A stretch of 64,000 nucleotides of DNA from Rhodoglobus vestalii. GTDB lineage: Bacteria > Actinomycetota > Actinomycetes > Actinomycetales > Microbacteriaceae. The stretch covers positions 992,001 to 1,056,000 of the forward strand of contig NZ_VFRA01000001.1 of the NCBI RefSeq assembly GCF_006788895.1, read 5' to 3'. Every line of letters begins with the position of its first letter. The stretch's first letter is position 1. Below are positions 8,914 to 18,812 of the stretch, piece by piece. Position numbers and translations under genes: made by a program. The notes under the pieces are model-generated. The model worked only from the letters and a program-made list of their open reading frames with translations, made no database searches and had not been told where the DNA came from.

Positions 8914-9519
8914 ATGCAACCGGAACTCGATCTGTGGCAACCTGTTACGCCCAATCACCATGACCGGATTGTTGCCCACTCCGAAGATCGGGTTGCTTGG
9001 CTTCGCGCTCGAAGTCGAGGAGTGACCGCTACGGATGCCGCCCGACTTGCCACCGAACAATCGTTGCGTGGGGTGGTGCAGAGCAAGCTGCTTGGCTCCG
9101 GTTTTTCTGGCAACGCCTTCACCGATCATGGTCGCTTGAGAGAGCCGGAGATTGCGCGGTGGGTGCGCGCGCAGCACGGAATCCACTCGAGTTCTGCGCT
9201 TTTCCATGCCCACGATCAGCCACTCCATTTGGCAACACCCGACGGCGTTGCGGTAATTGACGGTGCTGTGGTGCTGTCAGAGATCAAGACGACGCAGAGA
9301 GCGTGGCGCAGCATCCCGCGCTCCTACCTTCGTCAGGTCTGGTGGCAACAGTATGTGCTGGGTGCCGACCGCACACTGGTGGTGTGGGAGCAGCACGACG
9401 ACTTTGTTCCGGTTCGTGCCGAGCCGAAGTGGCTCTGGGTTGACCGGGATGAGGATCAGATTCATGCGCTGGTGAGCCTTGCCGATCGACTCCTTGATCT
9501 GATGCGAGCACCGCAGTAA
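8914..9519 (+). CDS. YqaJ-like PD-(D/E)XK nuclease
   Basis: 201 residues from ATG 8914 with GGTGGGG upstream; an upstream extension in the same frame looks non-coding. RARSRGVTATDAARL is the arginine-containing N-terminal motif of YqaJ/lambda-exonuclease-like recombinases, FTDHGRLREPEIARWV is the conserved helix after it, and TPDGVAVIDGAVVLSEIKTT provides the D...ExK metal site. YqaJ proteins are phage-type exonucleases, but stand-alone chromosomal copies are widespread in actinobacteria. No phage genes surround it. Role inferred: DNA processing nuclease. Confidence 0.82.
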   Translation: MQPELDLWQPVTPNHHDRIVAHSEDRVAWLRARSRGVTATDAARLATEQSLRGVVQSKLLGSGFSGNAFTDHGRLREPEIARWVRAQHGIHSSSALFHAHDQPLHLATPDGVAVIDGAVVLSEIKTTQRAWRSIPRSYLRQVWWQQYVLGADRTLVVWEQHDDFVPVRAEPKWLWVDRDEDQIHALVSLADRLLDLMRAPQ

Positions 9520-9549
9520 AACGCCCTGTGGCTGGTGAGAAACCAACGG

Positions 9550-10218
9550 CTAGCTTGCTCGCGCGCGCCCCAGTTTGCGCAGAGCAATGACGGCACCCAG
9601 CATCATAAGCCAGGCGATTGCGATGGTCGTCGCGACAAACTCGAGCCGGCTTCCCAGCTCAACCTGAAAACGGAAAAGAGAGAATAGCCCTCCGGTTCCG
9701 GCAATCACGGCCACAGCAATGGCAGTGATCAGGGACATGCGCGCCAGTACGCGGTGCTCTCGTGCGAACGATGTTTGAATCATCGCCCAACAGGCTGCCG
9801 CGAAAGCAATGACCGCAGCGAGTGTGTGGATGAAGTCCTGCCAGGTGAACGTGGGCCCGTACGGCAGCGGGCATCCCGAAGTGCAGGTGACCTGCGACGC
9901 AATAAGAAAGAATGCGCACCCGACCCAGAGTGAGAGCGCAGGAGAACCGATTGATAGTAGCGGTGGCCACGCTCGAACACTCCTCGCAGCCCACGCAACG
10001 GCAGAACCTCCTGCCACGATGAGCAGCAGTGCGACCTCAAAAGTCCGGGCGGTCGGTTCCCCCACTGCTCCAAGTTCGCTGACGTAGACCTCCCGCGGGA
10101 TCGTGAGCCGCGACATCCAGATGAGCAGCAGTGCGGCGCCGACAGCAATGCTGCCCGCAACCGCGGCGTAGCCTTCCCGCGCATCGAGGGCGATGCGCTG
10201 CGGCGCAACTACGGTCAT
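9550..10218 (-). CDS. DUF998-type integral membrane protein
   Basis: 222 residues with six hydrophobic helices. The pattern of an N-terminal TM, a loop with paired cysteines (TCTSGCPLPYG) before the helix FIHTLAAVIAFAAACWAM, and a basic C-terminus matches DUF998 membrane proteins, whose function is unknown. The cysteines would face the outside if the N-terminus is cytoplasmic. Neighbours are a nuclease gene (convergent) and a GNAT gene upstream. Confidence 0.75.
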   Translation of the reverse strand: MTVVAPQRIALDAREGYAAVAGSIAVGAALLLIWMSRLTIPREVYVSELGAVGEPTARTFEVALLLIVAGGSAVAWAARSVRAWPPLLSIGSPALSLWVGCAFFLIASQVTCTSGCPLPYGPTFTWQDFIHTLAAVIAFAAACWAMIQTSFAREHRVLARMSLITAIAVAVIAGTGGLFSLFRFQVELGSRLEFVATTIAIAWLMMLGAVIALRKLGRARAS

Positions 10219-10260
10219 TGCCTAACAACTCGCGTGTGGGGCGTCGATGAGTCAGGCATT

Positions 10261-10824
10261 TCAGAATTCTAGAGCACGGGAAGAGGCGTTTGCGCCGAGA
10301 AGAAGCTCCCGAACGTAGTCGTCTTCCCACCGCTCGCCGACAAGAAACCTCTTGGTGCCGACGAGGCGAAACCCCATCTTCTCGTAGAAGCGATTGGCGC
10401 GAATATTTTCTTGGTTAACACCGAGCCACATAGCGGCGAACCCGTTTGCCCGCGCTTGAGCAATCCCGGTGTCGACGAGCGCACCCGCCACCCCTGCGCC
10501 GTGGAAGTCGGCGAGAACGTAACACTTGCTGAGCTCGATGATTGGCCGCACGGTGACCGCAGCCGCGACATCCGCATCATGGGGCTCGTGGGCGTGCAGC
10601 AGCACGTACCCGGCGGCCTCACCATCAACCTCAGCCACAAGAATTTCTCGGGTGGCATCGTTGAGGTAACCACGAAAGGAGTCTGCGGAGAGATGCAGAG
10701 CGATGAATTCTGCGATCGCTTCTGGAGTGGTGTTTGACGGACATGCCAGAGGGAAGGTTTCGCGGGCGAGCGCATGCAGAAGTTCAGCATCGGCTGCCCC
10801 AGCAGGGCGAACAGTCACGGTCAC
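10261..10824 (-). CDS. GNAT-family N-acetyltransferase
   Basis: 187 residues starting from GTG 10822-10824 with AAGGAG 7 bp upstream. The acetyl-CoA binding region shows VLADFHGAGVAGALVDTGIA (Q/RxxGxG/A-like, with GAGVAG), and the C-terminal motif WLGVNQENIRANRFYEKMGF is the classic strand-helix of GNAT enzymes. The acceptor substrate is unknown. It lies downstream of rplA, separated by a terminator hairpin at 10848-10877. Confidence 0.9.
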   Translation of the reverse strand: MTVTVRPAGAADAELLHALARETFPLACPSNTTPEAIAEFIALHLSADSFRGYLNDATREILVAEVDGEAAGYVLLHAHEPHDADVAAAVTVRPIIELSKCYVLADFHGAGVAGALVDTGIAQARANGFAAMWLGVNQENIRANRFYEKMGFRLVGTKRFLVGERWEDDYVRELLLGANASSRALEF

Positions 10825-10847
10825 GATGAACTCCTTGGGGATGCGAA

Positions 10848-10877
10848 AACGGGGGCCGGCAGAAGCCGACCCCCGTT
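10848..10877 (-). terminator. Terminator hairpin after rplA
   Basis: AACGGGGGCCGGC and GCCGACCCCCGTT pair (one G-U) around a 4-nt loop, 13 bp beyond the rplA stop. It probably ends the rplK-rplA transcript. Confidence 0.75.
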
Positions 10878-10890
10878 CACTACAGCAGTA

Positions 10891-11580
10891 CTAGATCGAG
10901 TTGACGTCGACCGGGATACCAGGACCAAAGGTCGTGGAAACTGTTGCCTTGGTGATGTAGCGACCCTTCGAGGAACTGGGCTTGGCGCGAAGAACTTCTT
11001 CGAGCGCTGCCTTGATGTTCTCGTCAAGCTGCTCGGCGGTGAATGCCGTCTTGCCAACAATGAAGTGCACGTTGGAGTGCTTGTCGACACGGAATTCGAT
11101 CTTTCCGCCCTTGATGTCAGAAACAGCCTTGGCTGTGTCTGGGGTAACCGTTCCGGTCTTCGGGTTCGGCATGAGGCCACGGGGGCCAAGAACCTTACCC
11201 AAACGACCAACCTGGCCCATGAGCTCAGGGGTCGAAACAGCAGCGTCGAAGCTGGTGTAGCCGGCAGCAACCTTCTCGATGAGCTCTGCGCCACCGACCT
11301 CGTCAGCACCAGCAGCGAGAGCTGCCTCGGCGGCGGGACCGGTTGCGAAAACGATAACGCGAGCAGTCTTACCCGTGCCGTGGGGCAGGATAACCGTGCC
11401 ACGAACCATCTGGTCGGCTTTGCGAGGGTCGACACCCAAACGAAGAGCTACCTCAACGGTGGAATCGAACTTCTTCGAGCCGGTCTCGCGAGCAACAGTG
11501 ACAGCCTCGGTGGGCGTGTAGAACTTGCCGTCTTCGAGCTTGTCGACGGCGGCCTTGTATGCCTTGGAATTCTTGGACAT
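10891..11580 (-). CDS. rplA: Ribosomal protein uL1
   Basis: 229 residues, normal length. It contains [20 protein letters not shown] and the L1 signature [17 protein letters not shown]1 forms the mobile E-site stalk and in many bacteria represses its own L11-L1 operon. The start codon overlaps the rplK stop by one base (TAATG), so the two are translationally coupled. Confidence 0.98.
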   Translation of the reverse strand: MSKNSKAYKAAVDKLEDGKFYTPTEAVTVARETGSKKFDSTVEVALRLGVDPRKADQMVRGTVILPHGTGKTARVIVFATGPAAEAALAAGADEVGGAELIEKVAAGYTSFDAAVSTPELMGQVGRLGKVLGPRGLMPNPKTGTVTPDTAKAVSDIKGGKIEFRVDKHSNVHFIVGKTAFTAEQLDENIKAALEEVLRAKPSSSKGRYITKATVSTTFGPGIPVDVNSI

Positions 11581-12014
11581 TATGCCTCCACCGTGATTCC
11601 CATCGAACGAGCAGTGCCCGCGATGATCTTCATTGCGCCGTCAATGTCGTTGGCGTTGAGGTCAGCCATCTTCTGCTCGGCGATCGTACGAACCTGGTCT
11701 TTGCTGAGCTGCGCAACCTTGACGGTGTGCGGTGTGCCCGAACCCTTAGCGACTCCCGCAGCTTTCTTGATGAGTTCTGCTGCCGGTGGGGTTTTGAGGA
11801 TGAACGTGAATGAACGATCCTCGTACACGGTGATCTCTACCGGGATAACGTTTCCACGCTGTGCCTCGGTAGCGGCGTTGTACGCCTTGCAGAACTCCAT
11901 GATGTTAACGCCGTGCTGACCCAGCGCAGGCCCGATGGGCGGTGCGGGGTTGGCGGCGCCGGCTTGGATCTGAAGCTTAATCAGACCTGTAACCTTCTTT
12001 TTCTTCGGTGCCAT
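11580..12014 (-). CDS. rplK: Ribosomal protein uL11
   Basis: 144 residues starting [10 protein letters not shown]. It carries the proline-rich [21 protein letters not shown]-terminal domain, which binds the GTPase centre and thiopeptides, and the RNA-binding CTD with [18 protein letters not shown]. The ATG at 12012-12014 has AAAGGAAA upstream; an upstream in-frame ATG would add 13 residues and is rejected. First gene of rplK-rplA. Confidence 0.98.
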   Translation of the reverse strand: MAPKKKKVTGLIKLQIQAGAANPAPPIGPALGQHGVNIMEFCKAYNAATEAQRGNVIPVEITVYEDRSFTFILKTPPAAELIKKAAGVAKGSGTPHTVKVAQLSKDQVRTIAEQKMADLNANDIDGAMKIIAGTARSMGITVEA

Positions 12015-12101
12015 TGTGTTTCCTTTACTGTACGAACTGACCCGTGTGGCCAACTCTCCCGCACCCCGGAAGGCGCGGTGTTTTTTTAGGGGCGTTCGCC
12101 C

Positions 12102-13121
12102 TTAAAGCTTGGTGACCTGATCGAAGCTGAGCTCGACCGGGGTCTCGCGCTCGAAAAGTGAAACGAGAACGATGAGCTTTCCGCTCTCGGCCTTGATCTC
12201 GCTGATCGATCCGGGAAGACCCGCGAACGAACCCTCCTTGATGGTGATGGTCTCGCCGATCTCGAAGTCGATCTCGGCCGGAATGGAACGCGCCGCAGTC
12301 TTGCCCTTGGTCGACGAACCCTTGGTTGCGGGGGCTTCGACGATTTCAACAAGGCTCTTCAGCATGTTGAAAGCTTCTTCGAAGCGCAGCGGTACCGGGT
12401 TGTGAGCGTTGCCGACGAAGCCGGTAACTCCTGGGGTGTGACGAACAACGGACCAGCTGTCTTCGTTAAGGTCCATGCGAACCAGAACGTAGCCCGGGAT
12501 GCGAACGCGGTTGACCAGCTTGCGCTGGCCATTCTTGATTTCGACAACATCTTCCATCGGCACTTCAACCTGGAAAACGTAGTCTTCCATCGCCATCGAT
12601 ACCTTGCGGGTCTCAATGTTGTGCTTGACGCGCTTCTCGAACCCGGCGTAGGAGTGGATGACGTACCACTTGCCCGGCTGAAGCTTGAGATCCATGCGGA
12701 ACTCGGCGTAGGGGTCGACCTCAACCTCTTCGAGGGCCGCAGCGTCAGCGGTCTCGGCGTCAGCGTCAGCGTCAGCGTCAGCGGTCTCGGCGTCAGCGTC
12801 AGCGGTCTCGGCGTCATCCGCTGCTTCGTCATCAGTGGCCGCGACGGACGCATCAGCCTCGGCCGCGTCATCAATGTCAAGTGCGTCGTTTACTACAGCG
12901 TCTGCCTCGGGGTCAGCCGCGGCATCCAGAGCTTCAAGGAGGCCGGCAAGATCGGCATCGACATCGGTCGAACCATCTTCGACGTGCATCGCTTGGTGCT
13001 CAGCGGAATCTTCTGAACGCTCTGCCTCAGCCAGGGTGTTCCCCGTCTGCGCCTCATCCTCCTCGGAGGACTGCTCGGCTGCCGTAGCTAGCTCGGAGTC
13101 TTCGCGGTGGTTCTCGGACAC
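12102..13121 (-). CDS. nusG: Transcription termination/antitermination factor NusG with acidic N-terminal extension
   Basis: 339 residues. Residues ~145-265 form the NGN domain ([43 protein letters not shown]) and the last ~60 the KOW domain ([18 protein letters not shown]). Residues 1-140 are an Asp/Glu/Ala-rich, probably disordered extension containing repeated [10 protein letters not shown] units; actinobacterial NusG often has such extensions. NusG links RNA polymerase to Rho or to the leading ribosome. GTG start at 13119-13121. Gene order secE-nusG-rplK-rplA is canonical. Confidence 0.97.
   Translation of the reverse strand: MSENHREDSELATAAEQSSEEDEAQTGNTLAEAERSEDSAEHQAMHVEDGSTDVDADLAGLLEALDAAADPEADAVVNDALDIDDAAEADASVAATDDEAADDAETADADAETADADADADAETADAAALEEVEVDPYAEFRMDLKLQPGKWYVIHSYAGFEKRVKHNIETRKVSMAMEDYVFQVEVPMEDVVEIKNGQRKLVNRVRIPGYVLVRMDLNEDSWSVVRHTPGVTGFVGNAHNPVPLRFEEAFNMLKSLVEIVEAPATKGSSTKGKTAARSIPAEIDFEIGETITIKEGSFAGLPGSISEIKAESGKLIVLVSLFERETPVELSFDQVTKL
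12741..12816. repeat. GCGTCA/GGTCTC microsatellite-like repeat within nusG
   Basis: Hexamer units AGCGTC recur about eight times, interrupted three times by AGCGGTCTCGGC. They encode the acidic Ala-Asp/Glu-Thr repeats of the NusG extension, all in multiples of three, so length changes would stay in frame. Confidence 0.8.
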
Positions 13122-13178
13122 TAAATCTCTTTTCGTTGCTCTGCAGTTCGGCCGTGGCCGCTGCGGTTTATGAAGGGC

Positions 13179-13460
13179 CTAAATAGCCAAGTTGGGATCG
13201 CCGAACAAGAAGTTCACCAGCGCACTAAACCCAAAATCGAGCCCGGAAACGATACCCATCATGATGACGACGAAGACAAGGACCACGAGTGTAAAGCTGA
13301 CCAGTTCACGCCGTGTTGGCGTCACTACCTTCTTGAGCTCGTTGAGTACCTGGCGGATAAAAAGAACCATGCGCCCGAAGGGTCCACGACGTTGCTCGCT
13401 ATCCTTCTTCGCCTTGGCGACGACGTCCTCGCTGGGCACGTCTACGTCTTTCTTGGCCAC
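13179..13460 (-). CDS. secE: Preprotein translocase subunit SecE
   Basis: 93 residues. A basic N-terminal half is followed by the SecE signature FIRQVLNELKKVVTPTRREL and one TM helix (SFTLVVLVFVVIMMGIVSGLDFGFSALVNFLF). SecE clamps SecY in the translocon. GTG start at 13458-13460 with GGAAGGTAG upstream; the upstream frame extension reads into the tRNA-Trp gene and is rejected. It lies directly between tRNA-Trp and nusG. Confidence 0.96.
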   Translation of the reverse strand: MAKKDVDVPSEDVVAKAKKDSEQRRGPFGRMVLFIRQVLNELKKVVTPTRRELVSFTLVVLVFVVIMMGIVSGLDFGFSALVNFLFGDPNLAI

Positions 13461-13523
13461 TCTTACTACCTTCCGATACTTCGGCTTGCTCGACCCATTC
13501 CGTGAATCACGGAGTGGGACTTG

Positions 13524-13596
13524 CAGGGCGGACAGGACTCGAACCTGCAACCTGCGGTTTTGGAGACCGCTGCTCTACCAATTGAGCCACCACCCT
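13524..13596 (-). tRNA. tRNA-Trp (CCA anticodon)
   Basis: On the reverse strand, acceptor AGGGTGG pairs with CCGCCCT, discriminator G, D-arm GCTCAATTGGTAGAGC, anticodon loop TCTCCAAAA with anticodon CCA, and T-arm GCAGGTTCGAGTCCTGT. 73 nt. Position just before secE is typical of actinobacteria. Confidence 0.95.
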
Positions 13597-13799
13597 CTGC
13601 GAGAGACCTGAATCTCTGGCATCCACACTGTCACACAACTCTGTTCAAAAATGAAAAGTAGGCGCGCGAAAGTATGGCAGTAATCAAGTACTTCTTCCAG
13701 TGTACGGCATCCCGAGCCCTCACAAAATGCACGGTGCCCCACACCGTCTGCGAGCCAATTCACCGAGCACAGAAAACGCCTAAGCCCTAGACTTGGCGG

Positions 13800-14996
13800 G
13801 TGACCTCACCTCGCCTCTCCGCCCGAATTTCCGCTATCGCCGAATCGGCCACTCTCAAGGTGGATGCCAAGGCTAAGTCCCTTCTCGCGGCCGGTCGCCC
13901 GATCATTAGCTATGCGGCGGGTGAACCTGACTTCGCGACCCCGGCGAACATTGTGGATGCCGCATCCCTGGCAGTGCTCGACCCCAAGAACCACCGCTAC
14001 ACGCCCGCAGCCGGACTTCCAGAACTGCGTGAAGCGATTGCAGCAAAGACCTTGCGCGACAGCGGCCTCGAGGTGGGCATCAACCAGATCGTTGTCACCA
14101 ACGGGGGCAAACAGGCCGTCTATCAGGCCTTCGCCACTCTGGTCGACGCGGGTGACGAAGTGATCGTTCCCACCCCGTACTGGACCACCTACCCCGAAGC
14201 AATCAAACTCGCCGGTGGCACCATGGTCGATGTCTTCGCCGGTGCCGACCAGGGTTACCTCGTGACCGTCGAACAGCTTGAAGCGGCTCGCACCGACAAG
14301 ACGAAGGTGCTGCTCTTCGTTTCACCGTCGAACCCCACCGGCGCCGTGTACACACCCGAGCAGACGAAAGCCATCGGCGAGTGGGCTCTCGAGCACGGCA
14401 TCTGGGTGATCAGCGATGACATCTACCAAAACCTCGTCTACGACGGAGTGCGTGCCGTCTCGATCGTCGAGGCCGTTCCGGCACTGGCCGACACCACAAT
14501 TCTGGTGAACGGTGTCGCCAAGAGCTACTCAATGACCGGCTGGCGACTCGGCTGGATGGTCGGCCCCGTGGACGCCATGAAGGGAGCGGCAAACCTCCAG
14601 TCGCACCTCACCAGCAATGTCTCCAATATCTCCCAGCGTGCCGCCATCGAAGCCCTCACCGGCCCGCAGGAAGCTGTCGAAGAGATGCGCGTCGCCTTCG
14701 ACCGCCGCCGAAAGCTGATGGTCTCTGAGCTCAACAAGATCGAAGGGCTCCACTGCCCCACACCCGAGGGTGCGTTCTATGTGTACCCAGATGTTGCGGG
14801 GCTACTCAATCGCGAATGGGGCGGGGTCACCCCCACAACAAGTCTCGAACTCGCCGACCTCATTCTCGACCAGGCCGAAGTTGCCGTTGTGCCGGGCGAA
14901 GCATTCGGGCCCAGCGGCTACCTGCGCCTCTCCTACGCCCTTGGCGACGACGCGCTACTCGAAGGCGTACAACGCCTGCAGAAGCTCTTCAGCTAA
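13800..14996 (+). CDS. Pyridoxal-phosphate aspartate aminotransferase (class I)
   Basis: 398 residues from GTG 13800. Fold-type I aminotransferase: [11 protein letters not shown] (substrate loop), [28 protein letters not shown], and the Schiff-base lysine in [16 protein letters not shown]; the C-terminal arginine lies in GYLRLSYAL. It probably transfers the amino group between aspartate and 2-oxoglutarate. The neighbourhood next to tRNA-Trp/secE is conserved in Microbacteriaceae from general knowledge. The following HEAT gene starts 32 bp later on the same strand. Confidence 0.92.
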   Translation: MTSPRLSARISAIAESATLKVDAKAKSLLAAGRPIISYAAGEPDFATPANIVDAASLAVLDPKNHRYTPAAGLPELREAIAAKTLRDSGLEVGINQIVVTNGGKQAVYQAFATLVDAGDEVIVPTPYWTTYPEAIKLAGGTMVDVFAGADQGYLVTVEQLEAARTDKTKVLLFVSPSNPTGAVYTPEQTKAIGEWALEHGIWVISDDIYQNLVYDGVRAVSIVEAVPALADTTILVNGVAKSYSMTGWRLGWMVGPVDAMKGAANLQSHLTSNVSNISQRAAIEALTGPQEAVEEMRVAFDRRRKLMVSELNKIEGLHCPTPEGAFYVYPDVAGLLNREWGGVTPTTSLELADLILDQAEVAVVPGEAFGPSGYLRLSYALGDDALLEGVQRLQKLFS

Positions 14997-15028
14997 CAGA
15001 ACCGCCAACGCGGCGGTGGAGGAACTTG

Positions 15029-15775
15029 ATGGACACCACGCCACCGCGTGACGATGCTGCTGATGGTGCCACTGCTGCCGGTGCCGCCGCCCGACTCAGA
15101 GCTGCGCTCACTGCCACTCCCCCATCGGTGCGGTTGCAAGCCGCGATGGCTGCTGGCACCCATCCGCGCACCGAATATGTGTCCGTGCTGCTAGAGCGAT
15201 GTGCAATCGAACCCGATCTCAACGTTCGCGAGACACTCACGTGGGCGCTGATGCGGCATCCGGCGTCGATCACTGTTCCGTTGTTGATTGATGAAGTGCA
15301 GTCGGCACATGCGCAAGCGCGAAGCCAAGCGCTGCACACCCTCTCGAAGATTGGTGACCCTCAAGGGTGGGCGGCGATCACACCCAAAGTACTCAACGAT
15401 GCCGACGACTCTGTTGCCCGCACTGCGTGGCGCGTTGCCGCCGTGCTCGTGCCCGACGGCCGCGAACACGAACTTGCCCGGATACTGGTGGCCCACCTGG
15501 GACGCGGCGACCGCGATGCCCAGATGAGCCTCAGTCGCGCACTCATTACCCTCGGCGACAGCGCTTCACCGCTGCTCAAGCGCATCGCAGAAAGCGGAAA
15601 TGAACGCGCCCGCGTTCATGCGATTGCGACTAACCTATTGCGCGACTCGCCCACCGATGGGTTCGACGCCGCCGTGTTCGACGCCGAATTGCAAGTGATG
15701 TTGGTGGATGCCGCGGCCGCGGCCGATGAGGTCAATGGAGATCCCGGTGCAGAACCCGGCACCGACGGCGACTAG
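15029..15775 (+). CDS. HEAT-repeat protein
   Basis: 248 residues beginning MDTTPPRDDAADG after GGAGGAACTTG. It consists of paired helices typical of HEAT/PBS-lyase repeats: NVRETLTWALMRHP, HAQARSQALHTLSKIGDPQGWAAI, SVARTAWRVAAVLVPDG, DAQMSLSRALITLGDSASPLL, ERARVHAIATNLL. Such repeats act as protein-binding scaffolds; no catalytic motif is visible. The 32-bp spacing suggests co-transcription with the aminotransferase, but a functional link is not evident. Confidence 0.8.
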   Translation: MDTTPPRDDAADGATAAGAAARLRAALTATPPSVRLQAAMAAGTHPRTEYVSVLLERCAIEPDLNVRETLTWALMRHPASITVPLLIDEVQSAHAQARSQALHTLSKIGDPQGWAAITPKVLNDADDSVARTAWRVAAVLVPDGREHELARILVAHLGRGDRDAQMSLSRALITLGDSASPLLKRIAESGNERARVHAIATNLLRDSPTDGFDAAVFDAELQVMLVDAAAAADEVNGDPGAEPGTDGD

Positions 15776-15902
15776 CCCTGGCTGGATGCGGCCAGAAACC
15801 CCGCCCCGAACTCCGACATCCACCCCGCATCAACCGATCAGTTGACTGACTTCTCACCGTGAGTCGCTGCCGCCGAGAGCCCGGACAGGGGACGATAGAA
15901 GC

Positions 15903-16784
15903 ATGAACACCACCGCCCCTGTCGTGCAGGTCGAGAATCTGCGCAAAACGTACGGCTCATTTGCCGCCGTCGATTCGGTCAGCTTCGAGATTCAGCGCGG
16001 CGAAACCTTCGCCCTGCTGGGCCCCAATGGTGCCGGCAAGTCAACCACGATCGAGATTCTTGAAGGCTACCGGGATCGCACGAGCGGCTCTGCACGCGTT
16101 CTAGGCGTCGACCCCGGCAAGGGCGGTCTCGCCTGGAAGGCGCGGCTCGGAATCGTGCTGCAGTCCAGCGGCGAGAGCGGCAATGTGACGGTGCGTGAGC
16201 AACTCACCCACTTCGCTGGCCTCTACCCCAACCCGCGCAAAGTTGACGAAGTTATTGCATCGGTGGGACTCGAAGAGAAGACCGGCACCCTCATCCGCAA
16301 ACTCTCCGGTGGTCAACGACGACGAGTGGATGTTGCGCTTGGCATCATCGGCAACCCCGAGCTTGTGTTCCTCGACGAACCCACCACAGGCTTCGACCCC
16401 GAAGCCCGCCAACAATTTTGGCGCCTGATTCGTAGGCTCAAAGCGGATGGCACCAGCATCCTCCTCACCACTCACTACCTCGACGAGGCAGCACAATTGG
16501 GTGACCGTGCTGGCGTTATCGCTGGCGGAAAAATGATCGATATTGGTGCAATTGACGAGCTCGGTGGCGCCGAAGCACGGGTACCGATCGTGCGCTGGCG
16601 CGAAAGGGGCGGGGACACCGTGCGCGAAGAACGCACCCACAGCCCCGGAACACTCGTGGCATCCCTCATGACCAACGGCATCGAACCGGCTGGGCTCGAA
16701 GTCATTCGCCCCAGCCTCGAAGACATCTACCTGCAACTCGTCGCAGACCACGCGACCGCACACGAAGTGGAGAATGCGCGATGA
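15903..16784 (+). CDS. ABC transporter ATP-binding protein (ABC-2 exporter type)
   Basis: 293 residues. Walker A GPNGAGKSTT, signature KLSGGQRRRVDVALGI, Walker B ELVFLDEPTTGFDPEAR and H-loop LLTTHYLDEAAQLGD are intact. A C-terminal ~80-residue extension resembles the accessory domain of DrrA/NatA-type ATPases that energise lipid or drug export. It overlaps the permease gene by 4 bp (ATGA), indicating a two-gene operon. Confidence 0.92.
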   Translation: MNTTAPVVQVENLRKTYGSFAAVDSVSFEIQRGETFALLGPNGAGKSTTIEILEGYRDRTSGSARVLGVDPGKGGLAWKARLGIVLQSSGESGNVTVREQLTHFAGLYPNPRKVDEVIASVGLEEKTGTLIRKLSGGQRRRVDVALGIIGNPELVFLDEPTTGFDPEARQQFWRLIRRLKADGTSILLTTHYLDEAAQLGDRAGVIAGGKMIDIGAIDELGGAEARVPIVRWRERGGDTVREERTHSPGTLVASLMTNGIEPAGLEVIRPSLEDIYLQLVADHATAHEVENAR

Positions 16785-17641
16785 GCACCACAACTTCAGA
16801 ACCGAAGGTCTCCACCCGCCGCACTTATGGCATCAATTTCGGCCGCACCCTGAACCTCGGACTGAGCCGCATCAAGTACGAAGTGCGCGGCTACTTCCGT
16901 CAGGGCGATTCGGTGTTCTTGACCTTCCTCTTCCCCGTCGTAATGCTCACGATTTTTGCTGTCGCCTTTAGCGAACAGAACTTCGGAACAGAAGAGGAAC
17001 CACTGACCGCTGCCGCCTTCTATCTACCAGGGATGATCGCCGCCGGGCTGATACTGAGCGGCCTACAAAACATGGCCATCGACATTGCCATGGAGAAGAG
17101 CGACGGCACCCTCAAACGACTCGCCGGCACCCCACTTCCGGTGATGAGCTATTTCATCGGAAAAATCGGGCAAGTATTCGTGACCGGCGTCCTGCAGGCA
17201 ACACTGGTGCTTGTGGTTGCGAGTGTCGGGTTCGGCGTTGAACTGCCGAACGAACCAAGCAAATGGCTGACCTTCGCTTGGGTCTTTGTGCTCGGTGTCA
17301 CGACATCCGCCGTGCTGGGGATTGCGCTGAGCGCGCTGCCCCGCAGCGGCAAGAGTGCCACTGCCGTTGTTATTCCTATTGCCCTCATTCTGCAATTCAT
17401 TTCCGGTGTCTATCTGGGCTTCTCCATGCTGCCCGACTGGTTGCAGAACTTTGCCAGCATCTTCCCTCTCAAGTGGATGGCGCAGGGAATGCGCGAAGTA
17501 TTCCTTCCCGCGAGCTTCGAAGTTCTTGAGCAATCAGAGAGCTGGAACCTCCCCGGCGTTGCCATCGCCACCGGCCTCTGGCTGGTCGTTGGTCTGATCG
17601 TGACGCGCATCACGTTCCGCTGGATCCGCAAGGACAGCTAA
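16781..17641 (+). CDS. ABC-2 type permease
   Basis: 286 residues with six TM segments, a cytosolic N-terminus (RTYGINFGRTLNLGLSRIKYEVRG) and the long outer loop after TM1 typical of ABC-2 permeases. RLAGTPLPVMSYFIGKI is the conserved cytoplasmic helix of this family. It pairs with the ATPase just upstream. Substrate unknown; drug, lipid or antibiotic export are the usual roles. Confidence 0.9.
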   Translation: MSTTTSEPKVSTRRTYGINFGRTLNLGLSRIKYEVRGYFRQGDSVFLTFLFPVVMLTIFAVAFSEQNFGTEEEPLTAAAFYLPGMIAAGLILSGLQNMAIDIAMEKSDGTLKRLAGTPLPVMSYFIGKIGQVFVTGVLQATLVLVVASVGFGVELPNEPSKWLTFAWVFVLGVTTSAVLGIALSALPRSGKSATAVVIPIALILQFISGVYLGFSMLPDWLQNFASIFPLKWMAQGMREVFLPASFEVLEQSESWNLPGVAIATGLWLVVGLIVTRITFRWIRKDS

Positions 17642-17678
17642 ATGGGTTACCTGCGCTGAGTTAACCTCCTCAGCCCAG

Positions 17679-18812
17679 CTAGGTTAGTTCGACACCGACA
17701 GCGACAGGCTCTGGCTGCAGCCGGATGCCGTACCTGCTGAGCACTAGCGCTGCGATGTAGCGCGATAGTTCGGAAACTTCGGCAGCGGTGGCACCCGTAC
17801 GGTTCACGATCGCGAGACTGTGTTTGGTTGATACTGCGGCGCGGGAGCCGGGCAGACGAAACCCTTTGGGCACCCCAGAGTGTTCGATGAGCCAGGCTGC
17901 GCTGAGTTTCACCATGCGCTGTTTCGGTGGCGGTGGCGGTGCCGGAGTTTCGCCGAGCGGAACAACAATGTCGGCTACCGGTTCGTCGTCGATAACCCAA
18001 CGTGGGGCATCCGCTGGCAGTGCTCGGGCAATGTTTTCGGGCACGATCGGGTTGGTGAAGAATGAGCCACAGCTCACAGAGTCCGGTTCGTTCGGATCAA
18101 GCACCATAGCTTTGGATGCGCGCAGGGCCAGCACGGTGTCACGCACCTGCTGCACGGGCACTTCGTCCCCGACGTTGACGCTGAGGGCGGTGGCTAGTTG
18201 TTGGTAGCGCGCGGTGCTGGTCGGCGATGCTGTGAGCGCAAAATGGGCGGCTACGACGACTCCGACGCGACCGCGTTTGATGACGGAGGTTCGGTATCCG
18301 AGTTCAAGTTCGGCGGTGCTCAGGTGCACAAGTTTGCCGCTGGAGTAGTCAAGAAAGTCGATGCCCTCTAGGGCGCTCGACACCTCTTGACCATAGGCGC
18401 CAATGTTTTGGATGGGGGCGGCACCGACAGACCCGGGGATGCCACTGAGTGCTTCCATTCCGGCCCACCCGCGTGCCACAAGACGCTCGACGAGCCGATC
18501 CCACGGTTCCCCGGCTTGCACCCGAATGCGCAGCGAGTTGTCATCCTGCGAGACCACATCGATGCCGCGGGTGGCGATGTGGATGACCGTACCGTCGAAG
18601 CCCTCGTCGGCAACAACCATATTGGAGCCGCCGCCGATCAGCAGCCAGTGGTCTCCCCGCTGCCAGACGGTGCGCACCGTGTCGACGAGTTCGTTTTCGG
18701 TGGTGGGACGGAACAGTTCGTGTGCGGGCCCGCCGACTCGGATGGTGGTGAGGTCGGCGAGCATGGTGCTGTCAGCGAGTGCTCCGCTGCTGCGGTGAAC
18801 TATGTCGTTCAT
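17679..18812 (-). CDS. murB: UDP-N-acetylmuramate dehydrogenase
   Basis: 377 residues. FAD-binding domain with TTIRVGGPAHELFRPTTENE and LIGGGSNMVVADEGFDGTVI, then GMEALSGIPGSVGAAPIQNIGAYGQEV. The catalytic serine region is NEPDSVSCGSFFTNPIV and the C-terminal glutamate lies in LQPEPVAVG. It reduces UDP-GlcNAc-enolpyruvate to UDP-MurNAc in peptidoglycan synthesis. A proline run (ETPAPPPPPKQR) sits in the C-terminal domain. The start overlaps the MaoC gene stop by 4 bp (ATGA), so murB is translated with the upstream dehydratase genes. Confidence 0.95.
   Translation of the reverse strand: MNDIVHRSSGALADSTMLADLTTIRVGGPAHELFRPTTENELVDTVRTVWQRGDHWLLIGGGSNMVVADEGFDGTVIHIATRGIDVVSQDDNSLRIRVQAGEPWDRLVERLVARGWAGMEALSGIPGSVGAAPIQNIGAYGQEVSSALEGIDFLDYSSGKLVHLSTAELELGYRTSVIKRGRVGVVVAAHFALTASPTSTARYQQLATALSVNVGDEVPVQQVRDTVLALRASKAMVLDPNEPDSVSCGSFFTNPIVPENIARALPADAPRWVIDDEPVADIVVPLGETPAPPPPPKQRMVKLSAAWLIEHSGVPKGFRLPGSRAAVSTKHSLAIVNRTGATAAEVSELSRYIAALVLSRYGIRLQPEPVAVGVELT

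Noticed and set aside
8914..9519. YqaJ nuclease as sign of a prophage
   Set aside because: No other phage genes nearby; stand-alone chromosomal copies are common in actinobacteria.
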